The notes beneath the pieces are model-generated. The model had not been told where the DNA came from, searched no databases, and was given only the letters and a program-made list of their open reading frames with translations. A program made the translations under genes and the position numbers. This document shows, piece by piece, positions 8,361 to 14,895 of a DNA stretch of 64,000 bases (position 1 is its first letter; the number at the start of each line of letters is the position of its first letter). Source of the stretch: CAYTBN01 sp964436045 (GTDB lineage: Bacteria > Myxococcota_A > UBA796 > UBA9615 > CAYRNR01); NCBI GenBank assembly GCA_964436045.1, contig CAYTBN010000002.1, positions 62,001 to 126,000 of the forward strand, read 5' to 3'.

Positions 8361-9635
8361 ATGGCTCAATGTGGAATCAGGGAGTACCTGGCCAAGTCCA
8401 TGCTGGCCCGGCACTGGGACAAGTACTTTGCGGGCATCCCGGCGTACCACGGCAAGGTGGCGTTGGTCGGCCCCGACACCAATTTCACCGAGCTGGCCGC
8501 GGACAACCCCTGGTTGACCACCGACAAGCTGGTCGCCAAGCCCGACATGCTGTTCGGCAAGCGCGGCAAGCTCGGCCTGCTCAAGATCGACGCCAGCTTT
8601 GAGGAGATGGGCGCCTTCTTCGCCGCGTGGCAGAACAAGGAATTCACCATCGGCCCCAACACCGACAAGCTGGATCATTGGCTGGTCGAGCCCTTCACCC
8701 CCCACACCGCCGAGTACTACATCGCGATGAAGGGCCACGCCACGGGCGACACGGTCTACTTCTCGATACAGGGTGGCGTGGACATCGAGGAGAACTGGGA
8801 CAGCGTGGTCGAGCTCGACGTGCCCATCGACGCCAACTTCGACACCGTCGACTTCACCAGCTTCCTGCCCGACGACCTGGGCGACACCAAGGTCCGGATC
8901 GGGACCTTCGTCAAGGGCCTGTTCAAGTTCTACGCGGACAAGCACTTCGCGTACCTGGAGCTCAATCCCTTCGTGGTCGCCGGTGACTACCTGGTTCCCC
9001 TGGACACGGTGGCTCGCCTGGACGACCAGGCCGGCTACCTGATGACCGAGGACTGGGGCGACGTGGAGTTCCCGGCGCCCTTCGGCCGTACCCTGGAGCC
9101 CGAGGAGGCCATCGTGGCCGAGCGCGACGAGGCCACCGGCGCCTCGCTGAAGCTCACCATCATCAACCGTGACGCCAACGTCTGGACGATGGTCGCCGGC
9201 GGCGGCGCGTCGGTGTGCTACGCCGACACGATCGTCGACATCTCGGGCGGCGCCGAAGATCTGGCCAACTACGGCGAGTACAGCGGCAGCCCGTCGGAGG
9301 AGGAGACCTACTTCTACGCCAAGACCCTGCTGGACCTGATGACCCGCAAGCCCGACGCCCAGGGTCGCAACAAGTACCTGCTGGTCGGCGGCGGTATCGC
9401 CAACTTCACCGACATCGACAAGACGTTTGCCGGCATCGTCCGCGCTCTGACGGACTACAAGCAGAAGCTGATCGACAACAAGGTCAAGGTCTTCGTGCGT
9501 CGCGCCGGCCCCAACTACGAGAAGGGTCTGGCCCGGATGCGCGCGCTTGGTGACACCCTCGGCGTGCCGATCGAGGTCCACGGACCCGAGTACCACATGA
9601 CCCAGATCGTCGCCGACGCCCTGGCCGGGAAGTAG
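8361..9635 (+). CDS. aclB: ATP-citrate lyase, small SucC-like subunit
   Basis: This is the ATP-grasp/CoA-binding half of ATP-citrate lyase, which splits citrate with ATP and CoA into acetyl-CoA and oxaloacetate. The 424 residues match the plant ACLA-type subunit in length and across the chain: LVAKPDMLFGKRGK, YLELNPFVV, TMVAGGGASVCYADT, YLLVGGGIANFTDI, RRAGPNYEKGLARMRALG. The open frame extends upstream to 8259. The ATG at 8361 was chosen because it gives the family N-terminus (IREYLAKSML), with GAGAGGG about ten bases upstream. It lies 40 bases after aconitase and 12 before the large subunit. Symbols follow Chlorobium usage, where the small subunit is AclB; plant naming is the reverse. Confidence 0.95.
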   Translation: MAQCGIREYLAKSMLARHWDKYFAGIPAYHGKVALVGPDTNFTELAADNPWLTTDKLVAKPDMLFGKRGKLGLLKIDASFEEMGAFFAAWQNKEFTIGPNTDKLDHWLVEPFTPHTAEYYIAMKGHATGDTVYFSIQGGVDIEENWDSVVELDVPIDANFDTVDFTSFLPDDLGDTKVRIGTFVKGLFKFYADKHFAYLELNPFVVAGDYLVPLDTVARLDDQAGYLMTEDWGDVEFPAPFGRTLEPEEAIVAERDEATGASLKLTIINRDANVWTMVAGGGASVCYADTIVDISGGAEDLANYGEYSGSPSEEETYFYAKTLLDLMTRKPDAQGRNKYLLVGGGIANFTDIDKTFAGIVRALTDYKQKLIDNKVKVFVRRAGPNYEKGLARMRALGDTLGVPIEVHGPEYHMTQIVADALAGK

Positions 9636-9647
9636 AGGAGGACGACC

Positions 9648-11486
9648 ATGCTGCAAGACTACGAGCTCTACAACAAGGACTCCCAGGCGGTCGTCTACGG
9701 ATACCAGCAGCAGGCGATCCAGCGCATGCTGGACTTCGACTACGTCTGCCAGCGCGAGAAGCCGTCCGTCGCGGCCATCATCAACCCGACCCGCTCGGGT
9801 TTCCACAAGTGCTTCTTCGGGACCAAGGAAATCCTGATCCCGATGTACACCAACCTGGAGACCTGCTGCCGCAAGCATCCCGACCTGGATGTCTGCGTCA
9901 ACTTCGCGTCTTTCCGGTCCTCGTTCGCCGCGACGATGGAGCTGATCAACGACACCCCGATCAAGACCATCGCCGTCATCGCCGAGGGGATCCCGGAGCG
10001 CGACACCCGGATCATGAACGTGGCGGCCCGCAAGGCCGGCAAGTGGATCATCGGTCCGGCCACGGTGGGCGGCGTCGCCGCCGGCCAGTTCCGCGTCGGC
10101 AACGCTGCGGGCACCATCGAGAACATCATCTCGTGCAAGATGCACCGCCCTGGCTCCATTGGCTTCGTGTCCAAGTCCGGCGGTCTGTCCAACGAGATGT
10201 ACAACGTCTGCGGCCAGAACGCCGACGGCATCTACGAGGGCGTGGCCATCGGTGGTGACCGGTACCCCGGAACCCAGTTCATGGATCACCTCCAGCGCTA
10301 CCAGGACAACCCCGAGATCAAGATGATCGTCATCTTGGGTGAGGTCGGCGGTACGCAGGAATACGAGATCGTCGACAACCTCAAGAACGGTAAGCTGACC
10401 AAGCCCGTGGTGGCCTGGTGCACCGGCACCTGCGCCTCCGCGTTCAAGACCGAGATCCAGTTCGGCCACGCCGGCGCCCGCGCCGACGCCGCCGCCGAGA
10501 CGGCCCCGGCCAAGAACGCCGCGTTGAAGGAGGCTGGCGCCTACGTGCCCGAGTCCTTCAACGACTTCGGCCACCAGATCAACCAGGTCTACCTCAAGCT
10601 GCGAAGCGAAGGCGTGATCGGCGAAGAGCCGGCGGTCGAGCCCCGCGAGCTGCCCATGGACTTCTCCGTGGCGCTGGCCAAGGGTCTGGTCCGACGTCCT
10701 GCCAGCTACATCGGCACCATCTCCGACGACCGCGGCGAGGAGATCATGTTCGGCGGCAAGCCGCTGTCGAAGATCCTCGAGCCGGCCGACGCCAGCCTCG
10801 GCGACGTCATCGGTCTGCTGTGGTTCAAGCAGGAGATGCCCAAGTGGGCGACCCGCTTCCTGGAGATGGTCGTGATGATCGCCGCCGACCACGGCCCCGC
10901 TGTGTCCGCGGCCCACAACGCGATCGTGACCGCGCGCGCCGGCAAGGACGTCATCTCCTGCCTGTGCGCCGGCCTGCTGCCCATCGGCCCCCGCTTCGGC
11001 GGTGCCGTGGACGGCGCGGCCCAGACCTTCTACCCGGCCTGGCGCAAGCAGACCGGTCCTGGGGCGCTGATCAAGCAGCAGAAGGCCGCCGGCAAGAACA
11101 TCCAGGGCATCGGCCACCGGATCAAGAGCGTGGACAACCCGGACATCCGGGTCACCCTGCTGGTCGAGTACGCGCGGACCAACTTCCCGGACACCGACCT
11201 GCTGGACTACGCCTTCAGCGTCCAGGACCTGACCACGCAGAAGAAGGGCAACCTGATCCTGAACGTGGACGGGGCCATCGGGGTGCTGTGCGTCGATATG
11301 ATGCGCAACCTGGGCACCTACACGGACGACGAGGTCCAGGAGTTCGTCGACATCGGCGTGCTCAACGGCCTGTTCGCCCTGGCGCGGACCATCGGCATCG
11401 TCGGTCATGTCATCGATCAGAAGCTGCACAAGCAGCCCCTGTACCGCCACGCGTGGGATGACATCACCTTCGGGACCGACATGTAA
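9648..11486 (+). CDS. aclA: ATP-citrate lyase, large SucD/citrate-synthase-like subunit
   Basis: This is the catalytic partner of the preceding gene. The 612 residues comprise a SucD-like half (to about 330) and a citrate-synthase-like citryl-CoA lyase half (about 350-612). The phosphorylated histidine is visible as His274 in FGHAGA. The lyase half carries GIGHRIKSVDNPD and the closing segment RTIGIVGHVIDQKLHKQPLYRH. Both halves in one chain identify ATP-citrate lyase rather than the two-enzyme citryl-CoA synthetase/lyase route. A strong ribosome site (AGAGGAGGA) precedes the ATG. In bacteria this enzyme is the marker of the reductive TCA cycle, though it can also simply supply acetyl-CoA from citrate. 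Confidence 0.96.
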   Translation: MLQDYELYNKDSQAVVYGYQQQAIQRMLDFDYVCQREKPSVAAIINPTRSGFHKCFFGTKEILIPMYTNLETCCRKHPDLDVCVNFASFRSSFAATMELINDTPIKTIAVIAEGIPERDTRIMNVAARKAGKWIIGPATVGGVAAGQFRVGNAAGTIENIISCKMHRPGSIGFVSKSGGLSNEMYNVCGQNADGIYEGVAIGGDRYPGTQFMDHLQRYQDNPEIKMIVILGEVGGTQEYEIVDNLKNGKLTKPVVAWCTGTCASAFKTEIQFGHAGARADAAAETAPAKNAALKEAGAYVPESFNDFGHQINQVYLKLRSEGVIGEEPAVEPRELPMDFSVALAKGLVRRPASYIGTISDDRGEEIMFGGKPLSKILEPADASLGDVIGLLWFKQEMPKWATRFLEMVVMIAADHGPAVSAAHNAIVTARAGKDVISCLCAGLLPIGPRFGGAVDGAAQTFYPAWRKQTGPGALIKQQKAAGKNIQGIGHRIKSVDNPDIRVTLLVEYARTNFPDTDLLDYAFSVQDLTTQKKGNLILNVDGAIGVLCVDMMRNLGTYTDDEVQEFVDIGVLNGLFALARTIGIVGHVIDQKLHKQPLYRHAWDDITFGTDM

Positions 11487-11509
11487 CCGGGGACGGCGGT
11501 GGCCCCGGT
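11486..11509 (+). terminator. Hairpin after ATP-citrate lyase genes
   Basis: ACCGGGG (11486-11492) pairs with CCCCGGT (11503-11509) around a ten-base loop, starting at the last base of the aclA stop. No T-run follows. It may only attenuate transcription into the oxidoreductase genes, which are 263 bases downstream and may have their own promoter. Confidence 0.3.
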
Positions 11510-11749
11510 CCGGTTCGGGGCGGGGCCATCGACCGTCCTCGCAGCGTCCCCATCCGGAAGCACAGTGCCGTATGTTCCTCTCAGATCCAGGCTTCCCTTC
11601 GACAGCAAGACAGCTGAGGACTCGATCCGCGCGCCTTTTCCACCGGAAAGGGTGGACCTGGCCTCGACGAACAGTTAGAGAACCGGCCGTCGGACCGATG
11701 TAATACGCGCTGGAAATCAGCGAGGACGAAACAGGAAAGGGAAACAAGA
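11510..11749 (+). other. Leader between aclA and korD
   Basis: No coding sequence was found here. The region holds a small dyad, CGCTG-GAAAT-CAGCG, at 11708-11722, just before the korD ribosome site (AGGAAAGGGA, 11733-11742). A regulatory role is possible but nothing identifies a regulator. Confidence 0.3.
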
Positions 11750-12007
11750 ATGGACGAGGCTGCCACCGCCGCCAAGCCCAAGAAGAAAAAACGCCAGGGC
11801 ACGGTCTACATCGAGAAGGACCGCTGCAAAGGCTGCGCGTTCTGCGTCGAGTTCTGCCCGACCAACGCGCTGGTCATGGTCGAGGAGTTCAACGCCAAGG
11901 GCTACCATCCGCCGGCGCTGGCCGTCCCAGAGGCCTGCAACGGCTGCGACCTGTGTGGCCTGTACTGTCCGGACTTCGCCATCTTTGGCGTCCGTGTCGA
12001 TCTGTAG
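11750..12007 (+). CDS. korD: 2-oxoglutarate:ferredoxin oxidoreductase, delta (2x[4Fe-4S]) subunit
   Basis: This small 85-residue ferredoxin-like subunit passes electrons between the catalytic core and soluble ferredoxin. It has two 4Fe-4S sites: Cys26, 29, 32 and 36 (CKGCAFCVEFCP) and Cys63, 66, 69 and 73 (CNGCDLCGLYCP). A lysine-rich N-terminus (KPKKKKR) precedes them. It is the first of four genes in the order D-A-B-C, the arrangement known from the epsilonproteobacterial oorDABC enzyme. An AGGAAAGGG ribosome site precedes the ATG. Confidence 0.92.
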   Translation: MDEAATAAKPKKKKRQGTVYIEKDRCKGCAFCVEFCPTNALVMVEEFNAKGYHPPALAVPEACNGCDLCGLYCPDFAIFGVRVDL

Positions 12008-12019
12008 AGGAGGCGAGCC

Positions 12020-13195
12020 ATGCCAGTTGAGGTGACCACCGCAGATCCGGCCGGGGTGCTGACCGGATCCCACTACCTGGACGGCGACCACGCGGCCTGC
12101 GAGGGCGCCCTCGCCGCCGGCTGCCGCTTCGTCGCCGGCTACCCCATCACACCGTCCACCGAGGTCGTCGAGCGGTTCTCCGTCCGCATCGCCAAGATCC
12201 CCGACGGCGTCTTCATCCAGATGGAGGACGAGATCGCCTCGTCCATCGCAATCCTCGGCGGCACCTTCGCCGGCAAGAAGTCGATGACCGTCACCAGCGG
12301 CCCCGGCTTCTCGCTGATGATGGAGCACGTCGGGCTGGCCGCCATCCTCGAGGCGCCCTGTGTGTTCGTCAACGTGCAGCGCACGGGTCCCTCCACTGGC
12401 CTGCCGACCCAGGTCGGGCAGGCAGACATGATGCAGGCGCGCTTCGGCTCCCACGGCGATTACCGAGCGATCTCCCTGTGTCCGTCGTCGCCGCAAGAGT
12501 GCTACGAGTTCGCGATCACGGCCTTCAATTTGGCCGAGAAGTACCGCTGCCCCGTGTTCCTGATGATGGACGAGTGCGTCGGGCACATGCTCGAGCGCGT
12601 CGACATCCCCGAGGCCAGCGAGATCGAGGTCTGGAACCGGGCCTACACCGACAAGGAGCCCGGCGAGTACTGGCCCTACGAGCGCAAGGAGGGCGATATC
12701 GTCGCTGATTTCGCCAAGGCGGGGGACGGCTACCGCTACCACGTCACCGGGCTGACCCACGACTACCGCGGTTACCCGGTGATGAACCACCAGTGCCAGG
12801 AGGAGATGCTCCTGCACATGATCGGCAAGATCGACAACAACGCCGAGGACATCGTCGACTTCGACGAGGACGAGATCGAGGGCGCCGATGTCGTGGTGCT
12901 CTCCTACGGCATCACCAGCCGCGTCACGGTCAAGGCGATCCTCGCAGCCCGGGCCAACGGGCTCAAGGTCGGCCACATGCGGCTCAAGGTGGTCTGGCCC
13001 TTCCCGGAGCGGCGTCTCCAGGAGATCGCGCCGACCATCAAGAAATTCGTCTTCCCCGAGCTGAACATGGGTCAAGTGTCCATCGAGGCCCAGCGCCTGG
13101 TCGGCCTCGACAAGGTGGTCTCGGTACCCCACTGCGGCGGCACCGTTCACGATCCCGAGGTCATCCAGGCGGCGATCGAGGAGGCAGCACGATGA
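12020..13195 (+). CDS. korA: 2-oxoglutarate:ferredoxin oxidoreductase, alpha subunit
   Basis: The alpha subunit of the thiamin-diphosphate enzyme interconverts 2-oxoglutarate plus CoA with succinyl-CoA plus CO2, using ferredoxin. The 391-residue chain has the alpha-subunit signature GYPITPSTEVVE near residue 40, the acidic QMEDEIASSIA motif that contacts the cofactor, and TSGPGFSLM. It has no N-terminal gamma domain, in keeping with the separate KorC. It overlaps korB by ATGA and follows korD by 12 bases. A 2-oxoacid specificity other than 2-oxoglutarate cannot be fully excluded by eye, but the D-A-B-C order and the aconitase/ACL context support it. Confidence 0.9.
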   Translation: MPVEVTTADPAGVLTGSHYLDGDHAACEGALAAGCRFVAGYPITPSTEVVERFSVRIAKIPDGVFIQMEDEIASSIAILGGTFAGKKSMTVTSGPGFSLMMEHVGLAAILEAPCVFVNVQRTGPSTGLPTQVGQADMMQARFGSHGDYRAISLCPSSPQECYEFAITAFNLAEKYRCPVFLMMDECVGHMLERVDIPEASEIEVWNRAYTDKEPGEYWPYERKEGDIVADFAKAGDGYRYHVTGLTHDYRGYPVMNHQCQEEMLLHMIGKIDNNAEDIVDFDEDEIEGADVVVLSYGITSRVTVKAILAARANGLKVGHMRLKVVWPFPERRLQEIAPTIKKFVFPELNMGQVSIEAQRLVGLDKVVSVPHCGGTVHDPEVIQAAIEEAAR

Positions 13196-14076
13196 CCGAA
13201 TTCCAGCACGATCCCTACCGCGAAGATCGGCCGGACAACCCTGTCGAGCCTCTGCTGCGCATGGACCGCATGCCCAGCATCTGGTGCCCGGGCTGCGGCA
13301 TCGGCACCACGGTCAACTGCTTCGCCCGCGCGATCGAGAAGATCGGCTGGGACCGGGACAACATGGCCATCGTCTCGGGTATCGGCTGCACCGGCCGCGT
13401 GGCCGGCTACGCCAAGGCCGACTCGTTCCACACGACCCACGGCCGGGCGATCCCTTTCGCCACCGGCCTGAAGATGGCCAACCCCAAGCTCAACGTGGTG
13501 GTCTACTCGGGTGACGGCGACCTGTCCGCCATCGGCGGCAACCACCTGATCCACGCCGCCCGCCGCAACCTCGACATCACGGTCATCTGCGTCAACAACT
13601 TCATCTACGGCATGACCGGCGGCCAGGTCGCGCCCACCACGCCCCCCGGGGCCGTGGCTTCGACCATGCCCTTCGGCAACTACGACCCGGCGTTCAACCT
13701 GCCCAAGCTGGTCGCCAGCTCCGGCGCGGTCTACGTGGCCCGCTGGACCGCGTTCCACGTGCGCCAGGTGAGCAAGGCGATGAAGGAGGCGATGCTGAAG
13801 CCCGGCTTCTCGTTCGTCGAGGTCATCGCTCCGTGCCCCACGCTATATCAGCGCCGCAACCGGCTCGGCGACGGGCTGGAGGAGATGAAGTACTACAAGG
13901 AGAAGAGCGTCAAGATGAACGGCGCGGACCCGTCGGATCCGGCCCTCGATCTGCGCATGCGCGAGACCATCGGCGTCGGCAAGTTCGTCGACCTCGACAA
14001 GCCGCACTACGTCGACGCCATGAACGACTACTACGAAACGCGGATGGGCGACCAGTACACGCGCTACGAGGGATGA
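13192..14076 (+). CDS. korB: 2-oxoglutarate:ferredoxin oxidoreductase, beta subunit
   Basis: This is the thiamin-diphosphate and Fe-S binding subunit, 294 residues. The N-terminal WCPGCG motif supplies cluster cysteines. The thiamin diphosphate motif is clear: GDGDLSAIGGNHL followed about 25 residues later by CVNNFIYGMTGGQ. A further conserved cysteine lies in EVIAPCPT. The open frame extends back to 12793, but that part is korA in another frame, and the ATG at 13192 overlapping the korA stop is the supported start. It is four bases from korC. Confidence 0.93.
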   Translation: MTEFQHDPYREDRPDNPVEPLLRMDRMPSIWCPGCGIGTTVNCFARAIEKIGWDRDNMAIVSGIGCTGRVAGYAKADSFHTTHGRAIPFATGLKMANPKLNVVVYSGDGDLSAIGGNHLIHAARRNLDITVICVNNFIYGMTGGQVAPTTPPGAVASTMPFGNYDPAFNLPKLVASSGAVYVARWTAFHVRQVSKAMKEAMLKPGFSFVEVIAPCPTLYQRRNRLGDGLEEMKYYKEKSVKMNGADPSDPALDLRMRETIGVGKFVDLDKPHYVDAMNDYYETRMGDQYTRYEG

Positions 14077-14080
14077 ACCA

Positions 14081-14626
14081 ATGGCTGTAACGCAAGTCAA
14101 GATCGGCGGATTGGGCGGCCAGGGTGTGATCATGTCGGGGATGATCCTCGGCAAGGCCGCCTCGATCTTCGAGGACAAGAGCGCGACGATGACCCAGGCC
14201 TTCGGGCCCGAGGCTCGCGGCAGCGCCGTGAGCTGCCAGGTGATCGTCAGCGACGATCAGGTCCTGTACCCCTACCTGGTCAAGGCCGACATCCTCTGCG
14301 TGATGTCGCAGGAGGCCTACAACAAGTACCTCCCCGACCTCGCGGAGGGCGGGCTGTTGTTGATCGAAGAAGATCTCGTAACCCCCACGCAGAAGCACGA
14401 TAGGGTCTTCGGGATCCCCGCCACCCGCTTCGCCGAGGACCTCGGCAGCAAGATGGTGGTCAACATCGTGATGATGGGTTTCTTTGCCGCGGTGACCGGT
14501 CTGGTCTCCAAAGAGGCCGCGCTGACCGCGGTCCGCAAGACCGTCCCGCCGAAGACCATCGAGATGAACAGCAGTGCCTTCGAGCAGGGCTATCAGCACG
14601 GTCTGAAGGTCGCTGGCAAGGCCTGA
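14081..14626 (+). CDS. korC: 2-oxoglutarate:ferredoxin oxidoreductase, gamma subunit
   Basis: This is the gamma subunit of the 2-oxoacid:ferredoxin oxidoreductase, 181 residues. It opens with the family glycine motif (IGGLGGQGVIMSGMILGKAA) and has the FGPEARGSAVSCQVIVSD segment typical of this subunit, which helps close the active site. It starts four bases after korB and ends 22 bases before a strong hairpin terminator, so it is the last gene of the unit. Confidence 0.93.
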   Translation: MAVTQVKIGGLGGQGVIMSGMILGKAASIFEDKSATMTQAFGPEARGSAVSCQVIVSDDQVLYPYLVKADILCVMSQEAYNKYLPDLAEGGLLLIEEDLVTPTQKHDRVFGIPATRFAEDLGSKMVVNIVMMGFFAAVTGLVSKEAALTAVRKTVPPKTIEMNSSAFEQGYQHGLKVAGKA

Positions 14627-14648
14627 GTACCCCGGATCGTTCGATCCC

Positions 14649-14681
14649 AACCGGCCGTCGGGTCCCACCCGGCGGCCGGTT
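14649..14681 (+). terminator. Strong intrinsic terminator after korC
   Basis: A 15-base-pair stem (14649-14663 with 14667-14681, one G-T pair) closes on a three-base CCC loop. It is followed by GTCGTTTGG, a weak T-rich tail. It lies 22 bases after the korC stop and is the strongest hairpin seen in the window. Confidence 0.8.
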
Positions 14682-14756
14682 GTCGTTTGGAAGGGGAGGG
14701 AGGGGAGTGATCTTTCGGGAATCCTGACATCGATTTCCTCTTCGATTCTACCGGTA

Positions 14757-14770
14757 TTAGGCGAGCCTAA
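14757..14770. promoter_or_regulatory. TTAGGC-GA-GCCTAA dyad, DtxR-like operator candidate
   Basis: This perfect inverted repeat with six-base arms around GA is followed directly by a run of A (to 14774), in the leader of the FAD/Fe-S oxidoreductase gene 126 bases downstream. The two-base spacer rules out an RNA hairpin and favours a dimer-binding DNA site. It resembles half of the DtxR/IdeR-type consensus (TTAGG...CCTAA). No such regulator is in the window, so the assignment is inference only. Confidence 0.35.
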
Positions 14771-14895
14771 AAAAGGCACGCCACGCTACGCAAATACGCG
14801 AAAAGAGGACGGTTTTCGACGCAAAGTTCTTGGCTTTTTCGCCAGTGCATGGTTAGAACACGCTCGCACGTGAAGTGTGGTTGGAGGCCCGCCAG

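Noticed and set aside
8298..11747. 1,149-codon open frame on the minus strand
   Set aside because: It is antisense to aclB and aclA, rich in His, Arg, Gly and Val with no domain pattern. The plus-strand genes are clear family members.
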